A DNA stretch of 52,876 bases from Bacteroidales bacterium (GCA_015709215.1 JACCQN010000023.1:1-52876), one strand, 5' to 3'; positions 7,754 through 17,046 are shown, counted from the stretch's first letter. Notes: a model not told the origin generated them from the letters alone. Numbers and translations: made by a program.

Positions 7754-9614
7754 GCTCACTCGGTTGTTGGGGTTCAAAATCGAATATTTCCCAGCCTATA
7801 TTATCAGTGAGATCAAATGACCATGACGAGGCGCCCCCCGGGGCATAGGGATAATACATCAGCCTTAATTGTATGGATGAAAAAACGAGGTATTTGTTTC
7901 GAAGCCTTAGCCCAATTCCTAAAGCTGAAACAAGTCTTTTATTGAATAATTGTTCGTTTTCTTCAGCAATGAAGCCGCTTTCGGCTATTAGATAAGGTGT
8001 AAAACTAAAACCAAGCCATTTCCAGGGAGTGTAAAGTATAAACTGAAATTCTGAATTGATACGCTTCATTCCCCTGATCACATCTGTTTTTAGTCCGATA
8101 ATACCATGTTCGTTGTTTAGATAGAGGCTGTCGTAAGATAAGCGGTTTATTCCTCGCGTATAGTTTATACCACTTAATAAACGAAAGGAATAGTCTCCAA
8201 CAGGCATTAGTGTGCTAAGGTAATAAAGCGATCCTTTAACCACTCCCTGATAAAGTTTTTGTCTGTGAATATAACTACCAAATCCTGCTGTAAAAACCCA
8301 AAAATCAGCAGGTTTACCAAGTTTGCTCCAGCGAAAATCTATGCCTGCATAAGGCATTTTTGAAAATTCTCCCCATCTGTATCCCAGCGTAAGCCCTGCC
8401 CTAAAACCAACAGGCAATGCCTGCGGATGATCCTGAGCAAAGAGCTTGTCGCTTTCGGCAAAGTTTTGATTTAGCCAGTTCACAGAAGCAATCAAGCGGG
8501 TGCAGTTGTTTAACATATAATTGGAATCGGCACTGGTAAATGGACGTTTTTGGAAATAGGTATTATAGATTCCAATAGCTGGAATGAGGTATTCAGGCCT
8601 CTTTTTCTCTGTTTGAGCTTTAATTTCATATTGATAACCAAGCCAGACATTGCCTTGTAAATAGCGCATTTCGGACTGAGCTAAGATATCTGTAGAAAAC
8701 CACGAAGGAAGTGTTTCCTGTTTTCGGGCAAGTTCAAGTCCGCCTGCAAGTTTGTATGCGCCGGGCTGATATAATCTCCTCAGAGAAAGGGTGTAGTATT
8801 CGTTTTCGAGCGAACGCTGGTATATCACACTGTTTTGAATGAATTTTTTGTTCAAGTTGCTGAGTGTAAAATAAATTTCAGACATATAAAACTCTGGTTT
8901 GTCGTTGGCAATCCTGAAACCAAATTCGTTACCATAGCCCATAAAATTAGAGTTCCAGATCTTCAGACTTTGTTTGTTGGCAGAATGAATAGTGGGGAAG
9001 ACTCCATAGGGAATTTTATCCTGCACAACCAGAATTAGCGTAAGGGAATCCTTACTGACCGATTCGACATAAAAACGTGCGTTTTCGATATAGGGCAGGT
9101 TACGAATTAGTTTTTCATTATCAGCGAGTTTCCATGGGATAAGACTATCGCCAGTTTTGATGAAAAGGTTTTTTTGAATTACAGCAGGTTTGGTATAAAT
9201 GTGAAGCCTATTGATCAGTTGATTGATTTTGCTGCTATCGTTTTCAATTACATTGGGTAGCAAAGCGCTTCCAGGTGGTGGTTGTTTGATAATTATATTG
9301 CTGATAATCAGTCCTCTAAATGGTATCCATTTTTCAGTATTGTCTGCAAGTTCGGGTTGCGATTGTGTTTCCTGATCTTTTAACGTGATGTTCAAAAGTT
9401 CCCTTAAGAATTTGCTGTCGTTTCCTTTTTGATTCAACCGTTGGTAAAAAACAGAATCGGGTTCGTCGAATAATTTTTGTTTGAGGGTGTCAGTTTTGCG
9501 GCTCAACTCTTGCTGATTTTCTTGCCCCTGCAGAAAGTTATGCATAGCAAGCATTGAAGCTAAAATGAGGAATTTGATCGTAAAAATATGTATTGAAACG
9601 ACTTTGCTATTCAT
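7740..9614 (-). CDS. BamA/TamA-like outer-membrane barrel protein
   Basis: A 624-residue exported protein. An N-terminal hydrophobic signal (about residues 10-28, cleavage near LQGQ) is followed by a soluble part and then, from about residue 210, alternating amphipathic strands typical of a beta barrel. Residues about 100-200 (GLIISNIIIKQ, then TGDSLIPWKLADNEKLIRNLPYIENARFYVE) resemble one POTRA domain with the usual 'nE..LR.lpyv..a' helix, which suggests a small Omp85-type protein. It is the last gene of a likely three-gene operon with a membrane protein and an HTH regulator (gaps 22 and 18 nt). Its client is unknown. Confidence 0.65.
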   Translation of the reverse strand: MNSKVVSIHIFTIKFLILASMLAMHNFLQGQENQQELSRKTDTLKQKLFDEPDSVFYQRLNQKGNDSKFLRELLNITLKDQETQSQPELADNTEKWIPFRGLIISNIIIKQPPPGSALLPNVIENDSSKINQLINRLHIYTKPAVIQKNLFIKTGDSLIPWKLADNEKLIRNLPYIENARFYVESVSKDSLTLILVVQDKIPYGVFPTIHSANKQSLKIWNSNFMGYGNEFGFRIANDKPEFYMSEIYFTLSNLNKKFIQNSVIYQRSLENEYYTLSLRRLYQPGAYKLAGGLELARKQETLPSWFSTDILAQSEMRYLQGNVWLGYQYEIKAQTEKKRPEYLIPAIGIYNTYFQKRPFTSADSNYMLNNCTRLIASVNWLNQNFAESDKLFAQDHPQALPVGFRAGLTLGYRWGEFSKMPYAGIDFRWSKLGKPADFWVFTAGFGSYIHRQKLYQGVVKGSLYYLSTLMPVGDYSFRLLSGINYTRGINRLSYDSLYLNNEHGIIGLKTDVIRGMKRINSEFQFILYTPWKWLGFSFTPYLIAESGFIAEENEQLFNKRLVSALGIGLRLRNKYLVFSSIQLRLMYYPYAPGGASSWSFDLTDNIGWEIFDFEPQQPSELIFE

Positions 9615-9632
9615 CTTATCAGGTATAATAAA

Positions 9633-9845
9633 TCATGATTGCCAGTCTTGTTCTTCCAATTCAAAAATGTTGTGTAAATTTTGATCGAAAACGTAAGCAA
9701 TCTTTAAAGCAAGAATTGTTGATAAGTTATATTTACCTAGTTCGATTGCATTAATTGTTTGCCGGCTTACCTGCACCATTTCAGCAAGTTGAGCTTGAGT
9801 GATATTTTTTTTGGCTCGTTCTACTTTGATATTATTTTTCATCAC
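9633..9845 (-). CDS. XRE-family helix-turn-helix regulator
   Basis: A 70-residue DNA-binding protein that is essentially one Cro/CI-type HTH domain: ITQAQLAEMVQVSRQTINAIE carries the two helices of the motif, followed by the YNLSTILALKIAYVFD helix. This size class (YozG-like) is commonly encoded beside small integral-membrane proteins, as here: it sits 22 nt after the membrane protein at 9868-10308 and 18 nt before the barrel gene. It probably autoregulates the operon; a candidate operator lies at 10333-10373. Confidence 0.9.
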   Translation of the reverse strand: MMKNNIKVERAKKNITQAQLAEMVQVSRQTINAIELGKYNLSTILALKIAYVFDQNLHNIFELEEQDWQS

Positions 9846-9867
9846 TGATCAGGTTTTTAGTTTTTCG

Positions 9868-10308
9868 CTAAGCCCAATTAAAGCGAATAATAAAAAACAA
9901 AAGTAAGGTAAACATATTAAAAACCAGAACCCCAAAAAATGACATGCCATAAACAAAAATAACGGACAGCATCAGGATGGCATAATTGAAATAAGTTGCC
10001 CAAACCAGGGATCCAAGTCTGATTTTGGCAATGAATTCATCTTCTGTTTCTTCTTTTGAAAACGCGATAAATAACCCACCTGCAATAAGCAGTAAACCGA
10101 TTAGTTCGTCAAAAACATTATTCTTCACAACTGAAAAGAATACAGTTTTACTCAGAACCTCTTCATTAGCAATTGCAAAGACTGGTAGATCAAGAAAATG
10201 GATTTCGTCCTCTAAGATTAAAAATACTATCCCGAATAATATTCCAAGAATGAATAACAGCCATCCAATTTTTTTAAAAACTTTGGGTAAAAGAAAGTAT
10301 TGCTTCAT
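9868..10308 (-). CDS. Small four-span membrane protein
   Basis: A 146-residue integral membrane protein with four predicted membrane helices (about residues 12-31, 68-84, 98-118 and 122-142) and charged loops. A family name is not recognised. First gene of the operon with the HTH regulator and the barrel protein; the membrane protein/XRE-regulator pair is a recurring arrangement in bacteria, where the membrane protein may sense a signal or be the regulated target. That role is inferred from context only. An upstream inverted repeat may control it. Confidence 0.75.
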   Translation of the reverse strand: MKQYFLLPKVFKKIGWLLFILGILFGIVFLILEDEIHFLDLPVFAIANEEVLSKTVFFSVVKNNVFDELIGLLLIAGGLFIAFSKEETEDEFIAKIRLGSLVWATYFNYAILMLSVIFVYGMSFFGVLVFNMFTLLLFFIIRFNWA

Positions 10309-10332
10309 AAGAGATGATTTTTAACACATCCT

Positions 10333-10373
10333 ATGTAATGTAAGGTTATCAAAAAGTCAAGTAAACATTACAT
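10333..10373. promoter_or_regulatory. Inverted repeat, candidate operator of the HTH operon
   Basis: ATGTAATGT (10333-10341) and its exact reverse complement ACATTACAT (10365-10373) lie 24-64 bp upstream of the first gene of the membrane protein/HTH/barrel operon, separated by 23 bp. Parts repeat locally (TGTAATGTAA; GTAAACATTAC has a GTAA/TTAC half-site symmetry). On the minus strand the element brackets a CTTTTTG that could be a -33 box. Confidence 0.45.
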
Positions 10374-10471
10374 TAATTTTAAGAATTTAACTCTAATTAA
10401 TTACAGGTCAATAAATTGAGTTTAAAGTTTTTTAATACCACTTAACCTTAGTGGCTAGCAACATTTAAATG

Positions 10472-11596
10472 TTAACTTATATGGAATCCAACAGCTTGCG
10501 ATTCAAAAGCTTTGTAGATATCATATTGTTTTTGCAAAAGAGGATAATCCCAGCATCCGAGGCTGTGGAAGAGTTTTCCTCCAAATCCACTTTTAAATTT
10601 GTAAAGACCATACATCGGATGGGAGGGATCTGGAGTTGGAGATGCACCAAACATATCGTATTCTGTGCAAGCTTTTGCTTTAGAGAGTTGAATGGCTTCC
10701 CATTGCAAAGCATAAGTGGCCATCACATTACGGTGTTTTGCTGAAGACGCGCCGTATAAATAGGAACTTCTTTTTTCGGAAATAATCAGAAACATTGCTG
10801 CCAGCGGTTTATCTTCCCATTCGGCAACAAGTAAAAATACCTCAGCAGGTGAAAGTGTATCGTTAGCTTTGGTCGTAAGTACGTTTTCGAAATAGTGCAG
10901 GTCATTAACAAAAAAACGATTGCGATCAGCTGTTTCCTGGTAAAGTTTATACCAGATGTCGATTTGGGAAATATCTAATGCCCGTACTTTAACTTCTTTG
11001 CGTTGAGCCAGTTTGATGTTGTAGCGCGTTTTGGGTTTCATTTTTTGTAACAAACTCTGCTCCGGCAAATTCAGGTCGATAAAAAAGGTGTGAGAGGGCA
11101 GGATATTGGTTTGGGCTTTTTCAAAATTCCAGTATTGCGTACTATAATTAAATCTGAATTCCTGTGCTCTTGCAGCGGGTTCACCAAGCCAAATGCCATT
11201 ATTATCAAAAAAGGCTGCGTCTTTTGCCCAATACGATTCCCATTGCAGATCGTACCTGATGGTGATGCAATTTTTAGGCAGGTAAGGCCTTAGATTTTCG
11301 GAAAGACTTTCCAGAAATGCGCCCTGATTTTCTTCAGAAGGTTCAAGTTCAGGCCCGTAAGGAGCATAGGCAATGCAGTAATTGGCATTTATCGGCTGCA
11401 AAATGAGGAGCATATCTGATTGAATCATCTGATTGTTGGCGGCCTGATTAAAGAGTACTTCCGAGTTGGATTTAAAATCCAAAGCCAGACTTTTCAAACC
11501 TGTTTTTTGTTTCAACTTTGACCAAAAGGCCGTTTGCTGAACAATTGCTGAGGGATATAATTCTTCAATGTCTTTTTGCAGCAAGTCGGATATCAT
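10472..11596 (-). CDS. FemAB-type peptidyltransferase (GNAT fold)
   Basis: Cytoplasmic 374-residue protein of the FemA/FemB/FemX family, which transfers amino acids from aminoacyl-tRNA to lipid-linked peptidoglycan precursors. Two tandem GNAT-like halves are visible. Landmarks are KMKPKTRYNIKLAQRKEVKVR, the ETADRNRF segment with LHYFENVL, AAMFLIISEKRSSYLYGAS, and DMFGASPTPDPSHPMYGLYKFKSGFGG near the end. In Gram-negative Bacteroidota such enzymes may modify cell-wall peptides or other polymers; the substrate here is unknown. It has its own canonical promoter and lies behind the terminator of the nucleotide-sugar operon, so it is a separate unit. The final residues lie in a 14-bp palindrome, AACATTTAAATGTT (10460-10473). 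Confidence 0.85.
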   Translation of the reverse strand: MISDLLQKDIEELYPSAIVQQTAFWSKLKQKTGLKSLALDFKSNSEVLFNQAANNQMIQSDMLLILQPINANYCIAYAPYGPELEPSEENQGAFLESLSENLRPYLPKNCITIRYDLQWESYWAKDAAFFDNNGIWLGEPAARAQEFRFNYSTQYWNFEKAQTNILPSHTFFIDLNLPEQSLLQKMKPKTRYNIKLAQRKEVKVRALDISQIDIWYKLYQETADRNRFFVNDLHYFENVLTTKANDTLSPAEVFLLVAEWEDKPLAAMFLIISEKRSSYLYGASSAKHRNVMATYALQWEAIQLSKAKACTEYDMFGASPTPDPSHPMYGLYKFKSGFGGKLFHSLGCWDYPLLQKQYDIYKAFESQAVGFHIS

Positions 11597-11639
11597 TATA
11601 GCAAGTTTGATTTTAGCGCTGTGCGCTGATAAAAAAGTG

Positions 11640-11670
11640 CAAAGGTAAGAATAAAGACCTGAATAGCAAA
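11640..11670 (-). promoter_or_regulatory. Canonical Bacteroidota promoter for the FemAB gene
   Basis: On the minus strand TTTG (11670-11667) is followed after exactly 19 nt by TACCTTTG (11647-11640), the textbook -33/-7 layout TTTG-N19-TAnnTTTG. The -7 element ends 43 nt before the start codon at 11596. Confidence 0.8.
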
Positions 11671-11689
11671 TTGTTGACTTGCAGTAGGT

Positions 11690-11726
11690 TTTAAAAAGAA
11701 TAGTCCTGACAATTTGCCAGGACTAT
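11690..11726 (-). terminator. Terminator of the nucleotide-sugar operon
   Basis: A perfect 9-bp stem (11700-11708 ATAGTCCTG with 11718-11726 CAGGACTAT) lies 24 nt after the phosphohexomutase stop and, read on the minus strand, is followed by TCTTTTTAA. It separates this operon from the FemAB promoter immediately downstream. Confidence 0.8.
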
Positions 11727-11750
11727 GTAAAAGTTTAAGTCTAAAGAAAA

Positions 11751-13487
11751 TTAATCAATCTTTAAAGATGCTTTAAAGGCTTCTATTTTTTGCTCAAGTT
11801 GCTCATCGGTTTGATCGTAATTTTCAACCGAATCCAAAGGTGCTTTTGCACCAAAATAGAATTTAATTTTAGGTTCGGTTCCCGAAGGCCTAACACTTAT
11901 TTTTGATCCGCCGGAAGTGATAAACTGCAGCACATCTGATTTTGGTAATTCAATTGGTGTTACTTTTCCAGATTCCAGATTACGAATTTCACTCAGTTTA
12001 TAATCTCTGATTTCAACCAGTTTTTCATCGCCTATAATAGCAGGAGGATTTTCTCTGAATCCATCCATCATTGCTTTGATGGCTTCGGCTCCTTCTTGGC
12101 CTTTTTTGGTAACTGAAAGCAGCTTTTCTTTATAAAATCCAAATTCCACATAAAGTTCTTTTAGTACTTGTAGCATGCTTTTGCCTTGATCGGCAGCCCA
12201 TGCAGCTGTTTCGGCCAACATCACGCAAGAGCTAACGGCATCTTTATCGCGAACAAAATCGCCAACAAGATAGCCATAGCTTTCTTCGCCTCCGCCGATA
12301 AATTGTTGTTTTCCTTCGAGGGATTTGATCAAGGCAGCGATGTATTTAAATCCCGTGAGCACATCATAGCGTGCAACCTTAAACTTATCTGCAATGTCGA
12401 AAAGCAGTTCGGAGGTAACGATTGTTTTTACAATAAATTCGTTACCAGTAAGTTTGCCGTTTTCCTTCCATTTATTCAGAAGGTAATAAATCAAAAGACT
12501 GGCAGCCTGGTTGCCATTTAAGAGCACGAATTCATTGTTTTCGTTGCGTACAGCGAGCCCTACACGGTCTGCGTCCGGATCGGTAGCCATAACGAGATCG
12601 GCATCAACTTCTTTAGCTTTTGCAATTGCCATTTCAAGGGCAGCAGGCTCTTCGGGGTTTGGAGAGTGAACCGTTGGGAAATTTCCATCAACAACATCCT
12701 GTTCGGGCACATTATAAACTGCCCTAAAACCAGTTGCTTTAAGTGCTTTTGGGACAAGCTTAACACCGGTGCCGTGGATTGGAGTATAAACAATTTTCAT
12801 GTTTCTTTGCCGCTTAATGATATCAGGTGAAAGGCTGAGTGCAGCAATTTTTGCGATATATTTTTCATCAAAATCGTCTTCCAGGTAAGTAATGAGCGAC
12901 TCATTAGCCTCAAATTTTACTTCACTCAGGCTTACAATTTTCTCAACTTCGGCAATTACATTTTTATCATGCGGAGCAATCAGCTGTCCGCCATCCTCCC
13001 AATAGGCTTTGTATCCATTATATTCTTTTGGATTGTGCGAAGCTGTAATCACAACGCCGCTTTGACAATGCAATTCGCGAATTGCGAATGAAAGCTCCGG
13101 GGTGGGCCGAAGACTTTTGAAAAGGTACACCTGAATACCGTTAGCTGACATCACTTCGGCAGTGATGCGGGTAAAATAGTCGCTGTTGTTGCGGCAGTCA
13201 TGTGCCACAGCCATAGAAAGTTTCTGGCCGGGAAACATTTTTTTCATATAATTGGCCAATCCCTGTGTAGCTTTGGCAACGGTGTATTTATTCATGCGAT
13301 TGGTGCCGGCGCCCATTATGCCTCTTAATCCTCCAGTGCCAAATTCGAGTTTTCTGTAAAAACTCTCCGTCAGCTCTTTAGGATCGTTATCAATCATATG
13401 CTGAACAGCTTTGATAGTTTCTTCGTCGTAAGGCGGTTGCAGCCATTCTTTGGCTTGTGCCATAACTTGAGGATCAATAGTATTCAT
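11751..13487 (-). CDS. Phosphoglucomutase/phosphomannomutase
   Basis: Alpha-D-phosphohexomutase of 578 residues that interconverts hexose 1- and 6-phosphates, feeding sugar-nucleotide synthesis. The phosphoserine is S150 in TASHNPKEYNG; the metal loop is ATDPDADRVG, the sugar-binding loop GGEESYG and the phosphate-binding loop RPSGTEPKIKFY. Length and the early GTGGLRGIMG motif match the long PGM2/PgcA-like branch, so glucose 1-phosphate is the likely product. It is the last gene of the operon, overlapping the GxxExxY gene by 4 nt. Glucose 1-phosphate could supply the UDP-glucose used by Ugd upstream. It is followed by a strong terminator. Confidence 0.95.
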   Translation of the reverse strand: MNTIDPQVMAQAKEWLQPPYDEETIKAVQHMIDNDPKELTESFYRKLEFGTGGLRGIMGAGTNRMNKYTVAKATQGLANYMKKMFPGQKLSMAVAHDCRNNSDYFTRITAEVMSANGIQVYLFKSLRPTPELSFAIRELHCQSGVVITASHNPKEYNGYKAYWEDGGQLIAPHDKNVIAEVEKIVSLSEVKFEANESLITYLEDDFDEKYIAKIAALSLSPDIIKRQRNMKIVYTPIHGTGVKLVPKALKATGFRAVYNVPEQDVVDGNFPTVHSPNPEEPAALEMAIAKAKEVDADLVMATDPDADRVGLAVRNENNEFVLLNGNQAASLLIYYLLNKWKENGKLTGNEFIVKTIVTSELLFDIADKFKVARYDVLTGFKYIAALIKSLEGKQQFIGGGEESYGYLVGDFVRDKDAVSSCVMLAETAAWAADQGKSMLQVLKELYVEFGFYKEKLLSVTKKGQEGAEAIKAMMDGFRENPPAIIGDEKLVEIRDYKLSEIRNLESGKVTPIELPKSDVLQFITSGGSKISVRPSGTEPKIKFYFGAKAPLDSVENYDQTDEQLEQKIEAFKASLKID

Positions 13488-13873
13488 AATATTCGTTTTA
13501 TAGGGTTTTGTATTTTTTTGAAGCCGTCGACCAGCTGTGTTTTGTTAATTTCAATAACAAGGCCCATTGGAATTTCATTCATGCGAAGCAAACTTGACAT
13601 TGCTTCGGCTGCATCTTCTTCTTTTTTATTTAGGTTTAGGGGTAAAATATCTTCGATCAGAAAATCAGCATTAAGGGTGTGATCAAGTTTCATGTTTTTA
13701 TATACAACCGGAAAAGCTGCATTCAACCTAAATCTTAAACCTTTAATTCTGAGTTCGTGAGCGAAACAGGATTTGAACACGTTTATGGGAATGCCATTTC
13801 CGCATTGTTCGTGTACCTCACGGGCTGCTTCGTAAACTTGCATAACAAGGCGATTAATCTTGCTTTTTTCCAT
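13484..13873 (-). CDS. GxxExxY protein with degenerate motifs
   Basis: A 129-residue protein resembling the GxxExxY family, a small PD-(D/E)XK-nuclease-like group often found near sugar-nucleotide genes. The order of elements is kept: VMQVYEAAREVHEQCGNG, then AHELRIKGLRF, FPVVYKNMKLD, and LVIEINKTQLVDGFKKI. However the defining motif reads G-I-P-I-N-V-F rather than G-x-x-E-x-x-Y, and the ExK position after NADFLIED reads N-L-N. It therefore probably lacks catalysis. It overlaps rfbD by 20 nt and the phosphohexomutase by 4 nt, so translation is likely coupled. The function of this family is not settled. Confidence 0.7.
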   Translation of the reverse strand: MEKSKINRLVMQVYEAAREVHEQCGNGIPINVFKSCFAHELRIKGLRFRLNAAFPVVYKNMKLDHTLNADFLIEDILPLNLNKKEEDAAEAMSSLLRMNEIPMGLVIEINKTQLVDGFKKIQNPIKRIL

Positions 13874-14726
13874 TCATTTCCTCCAGACATTTTTTCAAAC
13901 TGTCGCGCCAGTAAGGAACTGTAATATTAAAAGTTGATTTAATCTTTGATTTATTCAATACGCTATAATATGGTCTAATGGTTTTTACTGGATAATCTTT
14001 TGACTCGATAGGAATTACTTTACAATCAAGCTTTTCCAACTCCATGATTGCCTGAGCAAAATCATACCAGCTGATTGCTCCTTCATTGCTATAATGATAA
14101 ATCTGCTTGTTGCTTTTTATGTTTTGGTCTTCGGCCATAAGCAAAATTGTTGCAGCCAGGTCGAATGCGTAAGTTGGTGTTCCAATCTGATCAGCAACCA
14201 CATTGATAGAATCTTTTTCTTTTCCCAGCCTGATCATTGTTTTTACAAAATTGTTGCCAGTTTTGCTGTAAAGCCACGATGTTCTGATAATCATATAATT
14301 AGCTCCACTAAGCATAATATTTCGTTCGCCATCGGCTTTGCCTGCTGCATAAGCCGATGCTGGTGCAACAGGATGATCTTCGGTATAGGGCATATAGTGT
14401 TTGCCGCTAAATACATAATCTGTCGAAATGTGCATGAGCAGAGCATTTGCCGATTTACATGCATCAGCTAAAAAAGCCGGAGCCTGTGCATTGAGCAGTT
14501 GGGCTTTTTCTTGCTCTTCTTCAGCTTTGTCAACAGCTGTATAAGCAGCGCAATTGATGCAAACTTCGATATTTTCGGCATTGATGTAGTGCTTGAGCTG
14601 TGTAGGATTTGTAATGTCTAATTCTTTTACATCCGTAAAGTACCACACATGTTTACGATCAGCCTGAGCGATTTTCTGAAATTCCTGTCCCAGTTGGCCG
14701 TTGCTTCCAGTCACTAAAATATTCAT
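13854..14726 (-). CDS. rfbD: dTDP-4-dehydrorhamnose reductase
   Basis: NAD(P)H-dependent reductase making dTDP-L-rhamnose, 290 residues. The Rossmann motif GSNGQLGQ (7-14) opens the protein; the SDR active-site set is STDYVFSG (101-108) with Y126 and K130 in [21 protein letters not shown] and the DQIGTPTY segment are standard for RfbD. The three preceding enzymes of the pathway (RfbA, RfbB, RfbC) are not in the window, so either they are elsewhere or the sugar product differs. It overlaps the upstream decarboxylase gene by 4 nt (ATGA) and the next gene by 20 nt. Confidence 0.93.
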   Translation of the reverse strand: MNILVTGSNGQLGQEFQKIAQADRKHVWYFTDVKELDITNPTQLKHYINAENIEVCINCAAYTAVDKAEEEQEKAQLLNAQAPAFLADACKSANALLMHISTDYVFSGKHYMPYTEDHPVAPASAYAAGKADGERNIMLSGANYMIIRTSWLYSKTGNNFVKTMIRLGKEKDSINVVADQIGTPTYAFDLAATILLMAEDQNIKSNKQIYHYSNEGAISWYDFAQAIMELEKLDCKVIPIESKDYPVKTIRPYYSVLNKSKIKSTFNITVPYWRDSLKKCLEEMNGKKQD

Positions 14727-15658
14727 CCTACGATGGTTTTAAAGTAAGCAATAGTTTTATCCAACCCTTCATCCAGTGCTATTTTAGGTTCCCAGTCGAG
14801 TACTTTTTTAGCCAGGCTGATATCGGGCTTCCTTTGCATCGGATCGTCGGCTGGCAAAGGCATGTGCACAATTTTGGATTTGCTTCCGGTTTTTTGGATA
14901 ATCTTTTGCGCTAGCTCGAGCATTGTAAATTCTCCTGGATTCCCAATATTAACTGGTCCTGTGAAGTCGTCTGGAGTAGCCATTAGTCGAATCATACCTT
15001 CAACTAAATCATCAACATACTGAAAACTACGTGTTTGCATGCCATCTCCATAAATAGTGATGTCTTCTCCTTGCAAAGCCTGAACGATGAAATTAGAAAC
15101 AACACGACCATCATGGGGGTGCATGCGGGGGCCATAAGTATTAAAAATCCGGATAATTTTTATCCTTACATCATTTTGTTGATGATAATTTACAAAAAGG
15201 GTTTCAGCACAACGTTTGCCTTCATCATAACAAGCGCGAGGTCCAATAGGGTTCACATGTCCCCAATAGGATTCTTTTTGCGGATGTTGCTCAGGATCGC
15301 CATAAACCTCTGAAGTAGAAGCTTGTAAAACCTTTGCTTTGATGCGTTTAGCCAATCCCAGCATATTGATAGCTCCCATCACGGAAGTTTTTACGGTTTT
15401 GATGGGGTTATACTGATAATGTATTGGCGAGGCCGGACAAGCCAGGTTATAAATTTCATCTACTTCAACGAAAAAAGGAGTAGTCACATCATGCCTAACC
15501 ATTTCGAAATAAGGATGGTTCATCAGATGAACCACATTGCTTTTTTGTCCGGTAAAGTAATTATCAAGACAGATCACTTCATTGCCTTCGTTGAGCAAAC
15601 GTTCGCAAAGATGTGAGCCTAAAAAGCCAGCACCACCAGTAACAAGGATACTTTTCAT
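14723..15658 (-). CDS. UDP-glucuronate decarboxylase (UDP-xylose synthase)
   Basis: NAD-dependent extended SDR that oxidises and decarboxylates UDP-glucuronate to UDP-xylose. With ATG 15658 the product has 311 residues: [10 protein letters not shown] (7-16), S/T at 114-116 in [11 protein letters not shown], and Y144/K148 in [11 protein letters not shown], the typical UXS signature. [20 protein letters not shown] and the [11 protein letters not shown] segment also fit. The frame is open 20 codons further upstream, but those codons would run through a strong hairpin at 15672-15704, so the internal ATG is preferred. It is directly behind ugd, which makes its substrate. Confidence 0.92.
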   Translation of the reverse strand: MKSILVTGGAGFLGSHLCERLLNEGNEVICLDNYFTGQKSNVVHLMNHPYFEMVRHDVTTPFFVEVDEIYNLACPASPIHYQYNPIKTVKTSVMGAINMLGLAKRIKAKVLQASTSEVYGDPEQHPQKESYWGHVNPIGPRACYDEGKRCAETLFVNYHQQNDVRIKIIRIFNTYGPRMHPHDGRVVSNFIVQALQGEDITIYGDGMQTRSFQYVDDLVEGMIRLMATPDDFTGPVNIGNPGEFTMLELAQKIIQKTGSKSKIVHMPLPADDPMQRKPDISLAKKVLDWEPKIALDEGLDKTIAYFKTIVG

Positions 15659-15671
15659 AGGTTGTTTTTTA

Positions 15672-15704
15672 TAATCGGGACATTCCTTTAAAAGGTCCCG
15701 ATTA
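15672..15704 (-). other. Intercistronic hairpin between ugd and the decarboxylase gene
   Basis: A perfect 10-bp stem (15672-15681 TAATCGGGAC with 15695-15704 GTCCCGATTA) has further pairing potential inside its loop. On the minus strand it is not followed by a T run, so it is more likely an mRNA-processing or stabilising structure, or a weak attenuator, than a terminator. Confidence 0.6.
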
Positions 15705-15720
15705 AAATTAATTTGCACGA

Positions 15721-17046
15721 TTAGTTAAAGGTTCTGATACCGATTCCAAAATAGTCAAAACCTTCAGCTTGCATTTCTTTGGCATCATAAATATTACGTC
15801 CATCAAAAATTGCAGCTTTTTTAAGGAGTTTTTTCATTACCCTAAAGTTAGGAAATTTAAACTCAGACCATTCTGTAACAATAATCAGGGCATCTGAATC
15901 TATTAAAGCATCGTATTGATCCTTAGCAAATTCAATTTTATCATTGAAAATACGTTCACCTTCTTCCATAGCCACCGGATCGTAAGCTTTAACCTGGGCG
16001 CCGGCTTCAAGTAATTTGGCGATAATAACTCTTGAAGGAGCTTCACGCATATCATCGGTATTGGGTTTGAACGAAAGGCCCCACACGGCGATTGTCTTGC
16101 CTTTTAAATCGTGATTATAGTAAGTGTTGAGTTTGTTAAACATAACGGATTTTTGGTCGTCGTTCACATCCTCAACAGCTTGCAGCACACGAAGATTGTA
16201 ATTATAGGTTTTTGCTGTTTTAATCAGCGCTTTCACATCTTTTGGGAAACAAGATCCACCGTATCCTGTACCGGGGTAAATAAAATATTTGCCAATACGA
16301 CGATCCGAGCCAATACCTTTACGCACCATATTTACATCGGCGCCAACTATTTCGCATAGATTAGCGATGTCGTTCATAAAGCTGATTTTAGTAGCCAGCA
16401 TGGCATTGGCGGTATATTTGGTCATTTCTGCAGAAACGATGTCCATAAAAATCACCGGATGACCGTTCATGGTGAAAGGTTTGTAAAGCTTTTTCATCAG
16501 ATCTTCAGCACGTTCAGAATCTACACCCACAACGATGCGGTCGGGCTTAAGGAAATCGTCAACGGCAGCACCTTCCTTCAAAAATTCGGGATTAGAGGCT
16601 ACATCAAAAGGAATATTTACACCTCTTTTGTCTAATTCTTCTTTTACGGCTTTTCTTACCTTTTCGGCTGTTCCCACAGGCACTGTGCTTTTGGTTACGA
16701 TGAGCACATAATCTTCCATATTCCGACCAACTTCGCGTGCTACATCGAGCACGTATTTCAAATCGGCGCTGCCATCTTCATCTGGCGGAGTGCCTACAGC
16801 GCTGAAAATTACCTGGCAACCAGGAAGGGTAGAGGCCAGGTCGGTGGTGAAGAACAACCTTTTTTTCTCTACATTACGTGCCACCATTTCTTCGAGGCCG
16901 GGCTCGTAAATAGGGATGATGCCGTTGTTGAGGTTATCTACTTTTTTCTTGTCAATATCAACGCAATGTACGTCAATACCAACTTCCGCAAAACATGTTC
17001 CGGTAACCAATCCTACATAGCCGGTTCCGACGATGGATATTTTCAT
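15721..17046 (-). CDS. ugd: UDP-glucose 6-dehydrogenase
   Basis: Oxidises UDP-glucose to UDP-glucuronate with two NAD+, 441 residues. The Rossmann motif [10 protein letters not shown] opens the protein; the catalytic cysteine is C266 in [30 protein letters not shown] and [19 protein letters not shown] are family signatures. It is the first gene of the nucleotide-sugar operon and feeds the UDP-xylose synthase downstream. A weak minus-strand -7 candidate (TTACTTTG, 17089-17082, one mismatch) lies 35 nt before the start. Confidence 0.97.
   Translation of the reverse strand: MKISIVGTGYVGLVTGTCFAEVGIDVHCVDIDKKKVDNLNNGIIPIYEPGLEEMVARNVEKKRLFFTTDLASTLPGCQVIFSAVGTPPDEDGSADLKYVLDVAREVGRNMEDYVLIVTKSTVPVGTAEKVRKAVKEELDKRGVNIPFDVASNPEFLKEGAAVDDFLKPDRIVVGVDSERAEDLMKKLYKPFTMNGHPVIFMDIVSAEMTKYTANAMLATKISFMNDIANLCEIVGADVNMVRKGIGSDRRIGKYFIYPGTGYGGSCFPKDVKALIKTAKTYNYNLRVLQAVEDVNDDQKSVMFNKLNTYYNHDLKGKTIAVWGLSFKPNTDDMREAPSRVIIAKLLEAGAQVKAYDPVAMEEGERIFNDKIEFAKDQYDALIDSDALIIVTEWSEFKFPNFRVMKKLLKKAAIFDGRNIYDAKEMQAEGFDYFGIGIRTFN

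Noticed and set aside
10438-10473. CCACT/AGTGG hairpin and the 14-bp palindrome AACATTTAAATGTT after the FemAB gene
   Set aside because: On the minus strand the stem is followed by A-rich, not T-rich, sequence, so it was not called a terminator; a short AT palindrome is expected by chance here.
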